Assembly (NCBI GenBank): GCA_947168665.1
Contig: CAMVMX010000007.1
Span: 1 to 64,000 of the forward strand
Length of the DNA stretch: 64,000 nucleotides
Origin: an uncultured Bacteroidales bacterium
GTDB lineage: Bacteria; Bacteroidota; Bacteroidia; Bacteroidales; P3
Direction of reading: 5' to 3'
Both the position numbers and the translations under genes were made by a program. This document shows positions 45,101-52,943 of the stretch, piece after piece (position 1 is the first letter of the stretch; each line of letters begins with the position of its first letter). The notes below the pieces were generated by a model. It ran no database searches. It was not told the origin of the DNA and was given only the letters and a program-made list of their open reading frames with translations.

Positions 45101-45439
45101 ATATACGATCTGATTGCTGAAGGAGGTGCAGAATAGTTCTTTGTTGTTTGTGTCAACGCGGTAGAAATAGGTGACGGTTACACTGCGAGAGGAGTCGGAG
45201 AGGGTGGTATTGCCTAATTTTAGTAACGGCGGATTGGCGACAATGAACTGGTGTAGAGAGTGGACTCTGCCAGTGTCGCGATGGGGTTCTTCTGCTGTGC
45301 CGGATGTGCAGAGGACTTGTGCTTGCATCGAGTCGAAGACCGATGGGCAAGAACGCAGCTGGATTTCCGGTATTTGTGCCGTGCCGGAAAGGGGCAGGAC
45401 AAGCAAAAAAAGGATATAGTATGGTAATAGTCTTTTCAT
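42155..45439 (-). CDS. Large secreted protein with T9SS type B (gliding-motility-type) sorting domain
   Basis: 1094 residues. Signal peptide (MKRLLPYYILFLLVLPLSGTAQ). The body is made of beta-sandwich-like segments rich in Ser, Thr, Tyr and Cys with two similar halves (FDLRPLHGMVVRICFN near 185 and IGLQALHGRTFSIHIS near 610), suggesting an internal duplication. The C-terminal 90 residues have the CHU_C-type pattern: LVTPNGDGINDRFVIGG, LTIYDRYGHCVFHK, WDPAAQHAPSGTYFYYFKA. Type B cargo is exported by T9SS but attached differently from type A. The domain is followed only by IEVLHNK. It is transcribed towards the type A cargo gene, ending 166 bp from it. Confidence 0.9.
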   Translation of the reverse strand: MKRLLPYYILFLLVLPLSGTAQIPEIQLRSCPSVFDSMQAQVLCTSGTAEEPHRDTGRVHSLHQFIVANPPLLKLGNTTLSDSSRSVTVTYFYRVDTNNKELFCTSFSNQIVYAANATGRKPEFSIRILDSNGVSIDPNCFEAVYSADNPDIWSQYIDNDSLVHLIPTQRQQICFDLRPLHGMVVRICFNTTCYNSCRSFCTASFTLDCFNIIAIFRSDPCTHTVYYTAPVGFHYRWFLASDPSTVLSTDMYLNDRLNQYYSPICCQLSFKNPASPDSCFVETLCYTPTARFAPDGYLFSAKFYWDTLGYITSGTCAARLRLRDSTTILVMDSSGTYSIHDSSIFITQYRIVGLCDTLLYPGSTTIFDLKPGAYMVYRDITTPTCTFTYSNHLTVYNFPCAHYDSLIRTCPDEIDTCSIRYLCYISDGEYSSVPEYDSLGNLIGHTSLHYYYPHDYLFPSDHLYNFITSHHHYPILYPGLDSNTAGQLSTTPPGFSTSFEIGNELLLDATSWYSYNARNFTSQNILFQYHVDTNQHSILMLRYAIVFQVPKSHRRPRFLFHLLDSDGLEINPDLYTIDISNPTPSWNQGIDSTIFWKDWRTFGIGLQALHGRTFSIHISTESVYTTNRPFAPDTTFISYAYFNLQCIEGSIQALHCMDTNFYTAPDGFTYQWFREGHPDSIISTSQQLITLSDSTFYCRLTDISDTSSQILLPTILTPPQYPVARFSLDTLEILDDCSLRLHINNRSHIVTEHSPDSVTTSPCPNFHYWVDDTLTGQPYSPDSNLTDTFTVAPGEHTLTLVAAINGTHCSDTIVYPFLVTDFCHCYDTVFDTIVQNQLPHTWHDILFTDSTFLDSVDKPVNATDTTLFIPGIRPQCDSLIYYHLLLYRNITDSAFLILCPDHVPYAINDSTLISSDTTIIYRSAHGADSIVQYHITILSTSDTTIYDTVIDTQLPRCVFDTCFTNIVDNYIYHTYNEAGCDSTIYYNLYIFWNGDHCDTALSFPNLVTPNGDGINDRFVIGGLIEHNCFKYNELTIYDRYGHCVFHKRNISSETDWWDPAAQHAPSGTYFYYFKAHGINIWTQHRGAIEVLHNK

Positions 45440-45721
45440 TGAGCATAATAACGCTTTCGTTTGTTTTTTATTGTGATATGGATTAAGTAATGCGAAAAAT
45501 GTGGATTCAGCTTTTGAGGGGTTTGTGAAGGTGTGATGTGGTCGGAGAGGTCACTTGTGGGGAACCCTATGGCGGGTGTGTTCCTCATTGTAGGGCAGGG
45601 TTGAGGAAGGGGAGTGGCAGGAATGGGCGACGGGCGCACTGCGGGGTACGGCTGATGTATGTGGAAGGCGTTGTGGGTGAATGGAAAAGTTGATGAAATG
45701 AGATTTTTTTTGTTAAATAAT
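45440..45721. other. Intergenic stretch between the type B cargo gene and the hydrolase
   Basis: About 280 bp with no gene that I can support on either strand. A short T-run near 45705 may be a terminator remnant. The right end merges into the hydrolase promoter. Confidence 0.45.
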
Positions 45722-45752
45722 TTTGGCAGTTCGGAAAAAAGGTGTATCTTTG
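45722..45752 (+). promoter_or_regulatory. Promoter for the alpha/beta hydrolase gene
   Basis: TATCTTTG at 45745-45752 and TTTG at 45722-45725, spacing 19 bp: full match to the Bacteroidota pattern. ATG 31 bp downstream. Confidence 0.72.
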
Positions 45753-45782
45753 CTTTTTGGAAATTACTTCAAACAGCATACG

Positions 45783-46592
45783 ATGGAACAGCATAGGACT
45801 ATTGTCTTTGAAGAACATACGTTGCATTATCGCGATGAAGGAAGAGAGCATGAGCAGACACTGGTGCTGTTGCATGGCTATCTTCAGAATCTGGATATAT
45901 GGAGTTCGTATGTGCTGTCGTATATGCGGACGATGCATGTGATTACTATCGACCTGCCGGGGCATGGCTACAGTGAATGTTTCGGCGAGGTGCATACGAT
46001 GGATTTCATGGCCCGCGCGGTGAAGGCGGTGTTGGACGATGCCGGCGTGGAACAGTGTGTGATGGTGGGGCATTCGATGGGCGGCTATGTGGCGATGGCT
46101 TTCGCCGATTTGTTCCCCCATCGGCTGAGGGGTCTCGGATTGCTCCATTCGCATGCTATGGCTGACACCGAGGAGGCAATAGAACGCCGTATGAGCACTT
46201 GCGAGCAGGTGATGGCGAACCGCGCCAGTTATATTGTCGGGTTTATCCCGCCGCTGTTCTGCCCGGAGAATCGGGTGGCCCTGACGATGGAGATAAAGGA
46301 TTTGCAGGACCAGTGCTTAGAGACAAAGGCTGAGAGCATTATTGCCGCCCAGCGGGGCATGGCCGCAAGGCCGTCGAGACTGAGGGTGCTGCAGCAGTTG
46401 GAGGTGCCGGTGTTGTTCGTGTTTGGCAAGAAGGACCCCAGGCTGCCGGTGGAGTTGGCCCTGTCGCAGGCTTTGGAGGCCCGCCATGCGGAGATTTTGG
46501 TGCTGGAGAATGTGGCCCACATGGGGCATATCGAGGAGCGCGACTATGTGCGCCCGCGGATACGGAATTTTGTCACGACATGTTATTTATAG
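45783..46592 (+). CDS. Alpha/beta hydrolase
   Basis: 269 residues from ATG 45783 (MEQHRTIVFEEH); the upstream in-frame ATG at 45723 overlaps the promoter. Typical fold-1 hydrolase: oxyanion loop LLHGYLQNLDIW, nucleophile elbow GHSMGGYVAMAF with catalytic Ser near residue 99, a cap region (about 130-190), catalytic Asp in FGKKDPRLPVE and catalytic His in ENVAHMGHIEE. The family includes esterases, haloperoxidases and MenH-like enzymes. Substrate cannot be inferred. No neighbours on the same strand suggest a pathway. Confidence 0.9.
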   Translation: MEQHRTIVFEEHTLHYRDEGREHEQTLVLLHGYLQNLDIWSSYVLSYMRTMHVITIDLPGHGYSECFGEVHTMDFMARAVKAVLDDAGVEQCVMVGHSMGGYVAMAFADLFPHRLRGLGLLHSHAMADTEEAIERRMSTCEQVMANRASYIVGFIPPLFCPENRVALTMEIKDLQDQCLETKAESIIAAQRGMAARPSRLRVLQQLEVPVLFVFGKKDPRLPVELALSQALEARHAEILVLENVAHMGHIEERDYVRPRIRNFVTTCYL

Positions 46593-46784
46593 TCTAAGAC
46601 TACAGCCGAGCCTGAAGGTGGACTGTGGGCAGGGACTTTGACTGCGGGGTCGAGGATTCTCACTCCGAGTAGGTTCTTTGGTCGGCGATGCGGCCAGGTG
46701 GCGTGCGGAATGATTTAACATTTCCATATATTATTGAGATCCAGTTGGCTGCAGGCAAAAATGGCTGACGGGCGAAAAAATATT

Positions 46785-46814
46785 TTTGTGATTCAAAATA
46801 ATGTCGTACATTTG
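46785..46814 (+). promoter_or_regulatory. Promoter for gdhA
   Basis: TACATTTG at 46807-46814 with TTTG at 46785-46788, 18 bp apart. ATG 45 bp downstream. Confidence 0.6.
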
Positions 46815-46858
46815 TAAGTCGAAAAAAAATATTTGTTCAATACAAAACATTCAATATC

Positions 46859-48202
46859 ATGAAAGTAAACGAAATTATGGCTAACCTGGAAGCCAAACAT
46901 CCGGGTGAAAACGAGTACTTACAGGCTGTTCGCGAGGTCTTGGAGACCATCGAAGAGGAATACAACAAGCACCCCGAATTTGAGGCTGCCAAGATTGTCG
47001 AGCGCATTGTTGAGCCCGACCGTATCTTCACCTTCCGCGTGACCTGGGTTGACGACAAGGGTCAGGTTCAGACCAACCTCGGCTACCGTGTCCAGTTCAA
47101 CGCCGCCCTCGGTGCTTACAAAGGCGGTCTCCGCTTCCACCCGAAAGTGAACGTTTCCATGCTGAAGTTCCTCGGTTTCGAGCAGATCTTCAAGAACAGC
47201 CTCACCAACCTGCCCCTCGGTGGTGGTAAGGGTGGTGCCGATTTCGACCCCGTTGGAAAGAGCGACGCTGAAATCATGCGTTTCTGCCAGGCCTTCATGT
47301 ATGAGCTGTGGCGCAACATTGGTCCCGATCAGGACAGCCCCGCTGGTGACGTAGGCGTTGGCGGCCGCGAGATTGGCTACCTCTATGGTGCTTACAAGAA
47401 ACTGGCTCGCGAGCACAGCACTGGCGCTCTGACCGGCAAGAGCTATGGTTGGGGTGGTTCTCTGATCCGTCCCGAGGCTACCGGTTTCGGTGCTATCTAC
47501 TATGTCGAGCGCATGGTGAAAGAGAAGGGTGACACCCTGGAAGGCAAGCGCATCGCCCTCTCCGGCTTCGGTAACGTTGCTTGGGGTGCTGCCACCAAGG
47601 CTGTTGAGCTGGGTGCCAAGGTTGTCGCTATCAGCGGCCCCGACGGTGTCTGCGAGATTGAGAACGGCATCACCAAGGAGATGATTGACTATATGCTTGA
47701 CATGCGTGCCAGCAACCGCAACAAGGTTGAGGATATGGCCACCAAGTTCCCCGGCCAGGCCAAGTTCACCGCCGGCAAGAAGGCTTGGATTGTGAAGTGC
47801 GACATTGCTATGCCCTGCGCTTTCCAGAACGAACTTGCTGAGGAAGATGCCAAGATGCTGCTCGCCAATGGCGTGAAGTATGTTGCCGAGGTTTCCAACA
47901 TGGGTTGCCAGCCCGCCGCTATCGCCGCCATCCAGGCTGCCAAGGTTCCCTTCGGCCCCGGTAAGGCTGTCAACGCCGGTGGTGTTGCTACCTCTGGTCT
48001 CGAAATCTGCCAGAACGCTGGTCACATCAACTGGACCGCTCCCGAGGTTGACCAGAAACTCCACAAGATTATGAATGATATCTATGACATGTGCGTTGAG
48101 CACGGTCGCGAGGCCGACGGCCACATCAACTACGTGAAGGGCGCTAACATCGCCGGTTTCATGCGCGTTGCCAAGGCTATGGTTGCCCAGGGTATCATCT
48201 AA
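46859..48202 (+). CDS. gdhA: NADP-type glutamate dehydrogenase
   Basis: 447 residues, the normal length of the hexameric family I enzyme. It aminates 2-oxoglutarate to glutamate using ammonia. The substrate-binding region has YKGGLRFHPKVNVSMLKFLGFEQ and PLGGGKGGADFDPVGKSD with the catalytic Lys, then GVGGREIGYLYGAYKKL; the Rossmann domain has IALSGFGNVAWGAATKAVELGAKVV and EVSNMGCQP. Coenzyme assigned to NADP by resemblance to the short enzyme; not proved. It has its own promoter and an intrinsic terminator, so it is monocistronic, fitting a major ammonium-assimilation gene. Confidence 0.97.
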   Translation: MKVNEIMANLEAKHPGENEYLQAVREVLETIEEEYNKHPEFEAAKIVERIVEPDRIFTFRVTWVDDKGQVQTNLGYRVQFNAALGAYKGGLRFHPKVNVSMLKFLGFEQIFKNSLTNLPLGGGKGGADFDPVGKSDAEIMRFCQAFMYELWRNIGPDQDSPAGDVGVGGREIGYLYGAYKKLAREHSTGALTGKSYGWGGSLIRPEATGFGAIYYVERMVKEKGDTLEGKRIALSGFGNVAWGAATKAVELGAKVVAISGPDGVCEIENGITKEMIDYMLDMRASNRNKVEDMATKFPGQAKFTAGKKAWIVKCDIAMPCAFQNELAEEDAKMLLANGVKYVAEVSNMGCQPAAIAAIQAAKVPFGPGKAVNAGGVATSGLEICQNAGHINWTAPEVDQKLHKIMNDIYDMCVEHGREADGHINYVKGANIAGFMRVAKAMVAQGII

Positions 48203-48239
48203 TAATTTTGACCCGTCAATTTTTATTAATAAAGGGAGA

Positions 48240-48264
48240 GCCGTCCTGTACAAGGGCGGCTTTT
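48240..48264 (+). terminator. Intrinsic terminator after gdhA
   Basis: 7-bp stem (48240-48246 with 48254-48260, one G-T pair) and four T, 37 bp after the gdhA stop. Confidence 0.8.
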
Positions 48265-48290
48265 CTTCATTCAACTAATCACTAACAAAT

Positions 48291-49325
48291 ATGACAAAAT
48301 TATTCAGACTGTTTATTTTTGTTGCAGTATGTGGCATAATGCTTTCGGGCTGCAGTGGCGAGCGCGTCGAGCCGTTGGGCTATCAAGGCAAGCCGCTCAT
48401 CATCCTGGACACTGACCTGGGGTCCTCGACTGACGATCTTTTCGCCCTCCAGATGCTCTACCGCTACCAGGACCAGCAACGCTGCAAGCTGCTGGGTGTG
48501 GTGGTGGACCGCATGGGGAAAAATAATGCAGCCATTGCCGATGTGATGAATACTTACTATGGTCACCCCGACATCCCCATCGCGCTGGAGCGCGCAGGTG
48601 TGGAAAATCCCAAGGTGTGGATTGATTATTCCGGCCTTCCCGAATATCGCAACCCCGACGGAACGTATATGTTTGAGCGTGTTGTGTCAGACTACAGCGC
48701 GCTGCCCGATGGCTGGAAGCTCTATCGCCAGCTGCTTGCTGCCCAGCCGGACCATTCGGTAAGCATCATCTCCTTGGGTTTCGTGACTTCATTGGCCCAG
48801 CTCCTCAAGTCCGAAGGCGACAACTTCTCTCCCCTCAACGGTGTCGAGCTGGTGAGGCGGAAGGTGCGGTGTGTCTACGTGATGGGAGGAGTGTTTGGCG
48901 AGTCGGTCGAGCCGGACTATAACTTCAACCAGGCCTATACTTTCAGCAGGGATTTCTTCAGGCTCTGGCCCACCGATGTCGACATCGTTTTTTCGCCGGG
49001 CGAGGTGGGCGACGGCATTGAGTACGTTCCGGAGCAGGTGATTTCCGACATATCCTGGACGGATATTCACCCCATTAAGCAGGTCTATTTGAGGTGCGAT
49101 TGCAATACGGGACAGAAGATGTGGGACCCCTTGGCTGTCATCAATGCTGTGTTGGGCAACAAACTGTTCACTCTATCTGAGCGGGGTACGGTGCAGTTCA
49201 CCGCTGACGGTGAAACGCTTTTCACACCCAAAGAGAACGGCAACTGCCGCTATCAGATTCCGGGAGACAGCGTTTGGAACACATCCATGCTGTGGCGCAT
49301 CCGCAAATCGACCATCCTCCAATAA
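48291..49325 (+). CDS. Nucleoside hydrolase-family lipoprotein
   Basis: 344 residues. A signal with lipobox LSGC (Cys near residue 21) marks an envelope lipoprotein. The mature part starts with the nucleoside-hydrolase metal motif ILDTDLGSSTDDLFAL (DxDxxxxxDD) and continues with VVVDRMGKNNAAIADVMNTYYG, SIISLGFVTSLAQLL and DPLAVINAVLG, in family order. Nucleoside hydrolases cleave the N-glycosidic bond of ribonucleosides. A lipidated envelope version suggests periplasmic nucleoside salvage (inference). It follows the gdhA terminator and has no visible TAnnTTTG element within the 26-bp gap. Confidence 0.88.
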   Translation: MTKLFRLFIFVAVCGIMLSGCSGERVEPLGYQGKPLIILDTDLGSSTDDLFALQMLYRYQDQQRCKLLGVVVDRMGKNNAAIADVMNTYYGHPDIPIALERAGVENPKVWIDYSGLPEYRNPDGTYMFERVVSDYSALPDGWKLYRQLLAAQPDHSVSIISLGFVTSLAQLLKSEGDNFSPLNGVELVRRKVRCVYVMGGVFGESVEPDYNFNQAYTFSRDFFRLWPTDVDIVFSPGEVGDGIEYVPEQVISDISWTDIHPIKQVYLRCDCNTGQKMWDPLAVINAVLGNKLFTLSERGTVQFTADGETLFTPKENGNCRYQIPGDSVWNTSMLWRIRKSTILQ

Positions 49326-49355
49326 CCTTGAGCAGCTTCCCGCAGGGCTGCGGGA

Positions 49356-50342
49356 CTACTCCTTTCCAAGACCGCACATCCGCTCGAACTCTCGGCGGAG
49401 TCCGCGGTCTTGTGTTGTTTGCTGTGCTACAAACTCGCCCCGGTTGGCTTCCACCAGCGCCCATCCTTGCGGGGTGAGAGCCATGTCCCACCCAATGTAC
49501 GTCATGTCTGGCAGCCGGAGGGCCATGGATTCGGTGAGGCGGAGCAGGGCATCCCATTGCGGTATCTGCTCTCCTTGGAACGGGACGTGGCTGTCGGGGT
49601 GGGAGGGATGGCGCATGCCGTGCTCGTCGAAACCGTCGGTGAAGATGCGGCCCGTTGTGGTGTCGATGGAGGCGAAGAGTCCTCCTTGCGCCCCATTGTC
49701 GACAAAACTGCCCTGTCTCCCGGTGCGGATAAAGGCGGTGAATTGGCTGACTTTCCCGCGCAAGTTGAAGGTGTTCATGCGGATGGTGTTCACAGAGTCG
49801 CTGTTCCAGCGTGCCAGACGCTCATCCTGCCTGATGCGTTCTTCCACCATCCAGCCTTGTGCCGCTGCACCATTGCTCAGGACCGTCTGTTCCAGCTGGG
49901 CAATTAGCCCTTGTCCATCCTCGGCACAGATTAATTTCACGCCCCTCCCGCCGCATTGGTTGGTGGGTTTGGCTACCAGTTCGTGAACTCCAGCGGTTTG
50001 GCTGGCCACTGTCTTAATGTCGTGCGGGCTGCCGATGAGCCATACTCTCCGCCGGAAACAGTCGCCCCATAGCTTATAGGTTTCCCATTTGTTGCCCACA
50101 ATTCGTTCTCCCCGGCGGCTGTTCACGCGGCGGCAAATCCTGTCGCGTACGCTGTCGGTCAGGTATTCCCTCCGCTCCGCATCGCTTTTCGAGGCGAAGC
50201 CATACAGGTCATACTCCTCATAGAATGTGCCATGAAGCAGTGTTTCGTGGCATTTGTCGACGTCGCCATTGGCCAGCTGCAAATAGTGGCGATACTTGGC
50301 GGGCAGCAGGGTCTTGTATAGTAGCAGGTATGGGTGCATCAC
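49356..50342 (-). CDS. ATP-grasp protein of the sugar-transfer-associated type
   Basis: 328 residues (ATG 50342, or second ATG 50339). The C-terminal two-thirds are ATP-grasp-like: HELVAKPTNQCGGRGVKLIC (Lys and Gly-rich loop), GWMVEERIRQDERLARWNSDSVNTIRMNT, FIRTGRQGSFVDNGAQGGL and TYIGWDMALTPQGWALVEANRGEF (metal-binding Glu/Asn). This matches family members found near sugar-transfer loci, though none is adjacent here. The reaction is presumably ATP-dependent ligation. The N-terminal 90 residues are helical and basic. Divergent from aroQ. Confidence 0.8.
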   Translation of the reverse strand: MMHPYLLLYKTLLPAKYRHYLQLANGDVDKCHETLLHGTFYEEYDLYGFASKSDAERREYLTDSVRDRICRRVNSRRGERIVGNKWETYKLWGDCFRRRVWLIGSPHDIKTVASQTAGVHELVAKPTNQCGGRGVKLICAEDGQGLIAQLEQTVLSNGAAAQGWMVEERIRQDERLARWNSDSVNTIRMNTFNLRGKVSQFTAFIRTGRQGSFVDNGAQGGLFASIDTTTGRIFTDGFDEHGMRHPSHPDSHVPFQGEQIPQWDALLRLTESMALRLPDMTYIGWDMALTPQGWALVEANRGEFVAQQTTQDRGLRREFERMCGLGKE

Positions 50343-50362
50343 TGTCAGGGGTTTTATTGATG

Positions 50363-50391
50363 CAAAGATACAACCTTTTCTTTAAATACAA
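50363..50391 (-). promoter_or_regulatory. Promoter for the ATP-grasp gene
   Basis: CAAAGATA at 50363-50370 (minus TATCTTTG) and CAA at 50389-50391, 18 bp apart. ATG 21 bp downstream on the minus strand. Confidence 0.6.
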
Positions 50392-50401
50392 TTATTTTTA
50401 G

Positions 50402-50409
50402 TATCTTTG
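50402..50409 (+). promoter_or_regulatory. -7 element for aroQ
   Basis: TATCTTTG, 58 bp upstream of the aroQ ATG; the -33 region is AT-rich without TTG. Back to back with the ATP-grasp promoter. Confidence 0.5.
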
Positions 50410-50466
50410 CCAGTGTTGGCATCGCTGACAATAGGTGTGTGACACTCTGTACTGTAGAGATTTAAT

Positions 50467-50889
50467 ATGAAAAGAATTGAAATAATCAACGGCCCCAATC
50501 TTAATCTCACTGGCATTCGGCAGCCCGAAATCTATGGCTCCACCACCATGGAGCAGTTGTTATCCCGCCTGCGTGAGCGGTTCTCGACAGCCCAGATTGG
50601 ATACTATCAGAGCAATATTGAGGGCGAGCTTATCAACCGTATCCACGCCGTCGGTTTCGAGGCCGATGGCATTGTCCTCAATGCGGGGGGCTATAGCCAT
50701 ACCAGCGTGGCCCTCCATGATGCCGTGGCCGCCATATCCACCCCCGTGGTCGAGGTGCACATCAGCAATATCTTTGCCCGCGAGGAATACCGCCGCCACT
50801 CCATGCTCAGCGATGTCTGCCGGGGAATGGTCTGCGGACTGGGACTTGAGGGCTACCGCTTTGCCGTCGAATCATTCCTGCTGGACTAA
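50467..50889 (+). CDS. aroQ: Type II 3-dehydroquinate dehydratase
   Basis: 140 residues, the type II length. It removes water from 3-dehydroquinate in the shikimate pathway. Signatures: INGPNLNLTGIRQPEIYGS (lid with the catalytic Arg and Tyr), NAGGYSHTSVALHDA (binding loop) and EVHISNIFAREEYRRHS (His and Arg). It stands alone between the ATP-grasp gene and the ECF sigma module. Confidence 0.96.
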   Translation: MKRIEIINGPNLNLTGIRQPEIYGSTTMEQLLSRLRERFSTAQIGYYQSNIEGELINRIHAVGFEADGIVLNAGGYSHTSVALHDAVAAISTPVVEVHISNIFAREEYRRHSMLSDVCRGMVCGLGLEGYRFAVESFLLD

Positions 50890-50964
50890 AAATAGGGTGT
50901 CGGCACCTTGGTTCAAGCCTGTTTCGTTTGTCGTGAACGGCTTATTGTCAGTAGAATACAAAAA

Positions 50965-51004
50965 GTGTCAAAAAAAACTTCAATTTTCGTGTAAGATTTG
51001 ACAC
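50965..51004 (+). promoter_or_regulatory. Inverted repeat upstream of the ECF sigma gene
   Basis: GTGTCAAA at 50965-50972 and the exact complement TTTGACAC at 50997-51004, 24 bp apart, ending 19 bp before the sigma factor ATG. No TAnnTTTG is present, so this gene may use another promoter class, possibly autoregulated. Operator role is inference. Confidence 0.45.
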
Positions 51005-51023
51005 CTTTCTGCGACTACAGGGC

Positions 51024-51512
51024 ATGAACACCGAAGCAAAGCAATTCCAAACAGACTATCTGCCCCTGCAGCCTGCCATGCAACGCATGGCCGAAAGCCT
51101 CCTTGGCAACGAGCAGGATGCCGCCGATGTTGTGCAGGATTGTTTTGTTACACTCTGGACCGACCGCCGAAAGCTTCGCAATGTTGAAAACCGCGAGGCA
51201 TGGTGCATCATGCTTGTCAAGCGGCGTTGTGTCGATATGCTTCGCCGTCGCCGTCCCATGGTCGATATTGACACGGTCAATAACCTGGCCGACGAACCTG
51301 CCGAGGACGACACCCGACTCCGTTTAGCCCTTCAGTTGGTAGACCGTCTGCCCGAACGGCAGGCACAGGCCGTGCGTTTGCGCCATTTCGACGATGCCGA
51401 CACCCAGACCATCGCCCGCACCATGCAAATCAACGAAGGCAATGTCTATACTATTCTTTCCCGCGCATACAAATCCCTAAAACAAATGATACTCGATTAT
51501 GAAAAAGAATAA
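51024..51512 (+). CDS. ECF-type RNA polymerase sigma factor
   Basis: 162 residues, about right for an ECF sigma factor. Region 2 is LLGNEQDAADVVQDCFVTLW (with the sigma-70 region 2 DAADVVQD motif), and region 4 is LPERQAQAVRLRHFDDADTQTIARTMQINEGNVYTILSRAYKSL, a helix-turn-helix that would read the -35 element. It overlaps the next gene by 14 bp and is followed by an anti-sigma-like membrane protein and two outer-membrane barrels, so it is likely the regulator of that envelope module. Confidence 0.93.
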   Translation: MNTEAKQFQTDYLPLQPAMQRMAESLLGNEQDAADVVQDCFVTLWTDRRKLRNVENREAWCIMLVKRRCVDMLRRRRPMVDIDTVNNLADEPAEDDTRLRLALQLVDRLPERQAQAVRLRHFDDADTQTIARTMQINEGNVYTILSRAYKSLKQMILDYEKE

Positions 51513-52179
51513 CGACACCCCGACCCTTGAGCAGTTGCTCCAGTCCATCGAACACGCCGGTCGAGACCACCGCCGCCAGCAGCAGCTTGCTCAGATGATA
51601 GACCAGATGGCCGCCGCCGAGCAGTCCCGCCGCCGCACTGTGCGTCTCTGGTCTGCACGCCTTGCTGTGGCGGCCTCCATCACCCTCTTTGTGGTGGTTC
51701 CTGTCTGGAAATGGATTGATTCATCCCAGCCCGCTGGCCCTCAATTGGCCGAGGCTTTCCCCCTTCGGCATGGTCAGCTGCCTGTCCCCCGTCCGCTTTC
51801 GCCCGTCTCTGCCAGTCCGGCACCAAACCGTGTGCTCCGCCCTGCGGCTCTTCAGCTCGCCACTCTGTCGGACACTGCAGCACCTTCGGCTGACAACTCT
51901 GTTTCTCAGCCTGTTCCTTCTGCCGAGGTAGAGATTCTTGCTGCCGAGCCCATCCTGTTCAGCGAGGCCGACATTGCCGAGATAGCTCTTGCCGACCCCC
52001 TGCTCGGCATTGCTGATACCGCTGTTGAGACCTTCGATTCCCAGCCCGTTCCGCCGCAGCCGCAGCCCGACCAGATAGCTGAGGCCCCAGCCGAACCCCG
52101 CCGCCAGTCCTTCTTCTCATTCCTCAATGCCGAGCCCAGCCTCATGGACGGCACCATGTTAGCATTCAGTATTCTGTAA
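51499..52179 (+). CDS. Putative anti-sigma / regulator membrane protein
   Basis: 226 residues. N-terminal cytoplasmic part of about 50 residues (DTPTLEQLLQSIEHAG), one membrane helix (about 55-72; ARLAVAASITLFVVVPVW), then a Pro/Ala-rich periplasmic region with low-complexity linker and no zinc-binding anti-sigma motif that I can see. Start ATG 51499 overlaps the sigma gene by 14 bp, which is the usual arrangement for a sigma/anti-sigma pair; function is inferred from this alone. The next gene is 24 bp downstream. Confidence 0.7.
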   Translation: MKKNNDTPTLEQLLQSIEHAGRDHRRQQQLAQMIDQMAAAEQSRRRTVRLWSARLAVAASITLFVVVPVWKWIDSSQPAGPQLAEAFPLRHGQLPVPRPLSPVSASPAPNRVLRPAALQLATLSDTAAPSADNSVSQPVPSAEVEILAAEPILFSEADIAEIALADPLLGIADTAVETFDSQPVPPQPQPDQIAEAPAEPRRQSFFSFLNAEPSLMDGTMLAFSIL

Positions 52180-52203
52180 CATCATAAATTCCCCTTTACC
52201 ATC

Positions 52204-52905
52204 ATGAAACGAATCGTCATCATCCTTGCATTGGCTCTCTTTGCCACCAGCCTCCATGCCCAAACCGACACCCTTCCCGACACCGCAGGCTGCGGTCAGG
52301 CCCCTCGTCAATTCAGCATCAATCTGGGTGTTTCGGCCGGTGCCTCACTTCTCTTCCCGGCCAACGACCAATCGCCCTACTACAGCCGCTATGGCTTCAC
52401 CCTCCACATCCCCCTCGTCGCCCAGTGGCGGTTTGCACCACATTGGAGGCTCATCTATGGGCTGCGCTACGATTTCAGTTGGCTGCCGCTCTATTACAAC
52501 GTTGAAAGCACTGCCGACCAGGGTCTCGCCTTCCGCTCAACGCCCACCGTCGCCACCCACCACAACCACCTTTTCACCAGTCATGTAGGTATCCCTGTCG
52601 AAATAGAGTGGCGTCCCTGGACCTCCGACAAGAACATCCTTTCCCTCTCCGTCGACCTCTTTGCCGGCTATGCTGTCAACCAGTCCATCATCCTCAAAGA
52701 GCAAACTCCCTCCTCGGCTGGCGATGCCGTCTCCCGGCTCAAATCTCCCCTCCAACCCTGGAAAGTCGAGGTCGGCTTCAACGTATCCTCCTCCCTCATC
52801 GGCCTCATCCACGGCATCCGTCTCTTCACCAACCTCCTGCCCACCTACGTCGACCCCACCACAGGCAGTAAAATCTACTCCTCGGGCATCACCATGTATC
52901 TCTAA
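52204..52905 (+). CDS. Outer-membrane beta-barrel protein
   Basis: 233 residues with a signal peptide (MKRIVIILALALFATSLHAQ). The mature protein alternates aromatic and polar residues in short strands (LHIPLVAQWRFAPHWRLIYGLRY, VGIPVEIEWRPW, SVDLFAGYAVN) and is typical of an OMP_b-brl-type fold of about 10-12 strands. Ends TMYL. It is third in the sigma module, 24 bp after the anti-sigma-like gene. Confidence 0.78.
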   Translation: MKRIVIILALALFATSLHAQTDTLPDTAGCGQAPRQFSINLGVSAGASLLFPANDQSPYYSRYGFTLHIPLVAQWRFAPHWRLIYGLRYDFSWLPLYYNVESTADQGLAFRSTPTVATHHNHLFTSHVGIPVEIEWRPWTSDKNILSLSVDLFAGYAVNQSIILKEQTPSSAGDAVSRLKSPLQPWKVEVGFNVSSSLIGLIHGIRLFTNLLPTYVDPTTGSKIYSSGITMYL

Positions 52906-52943
52906 GCAACCCAGTAGTATTAACCGCATAACAACAATCAGTC

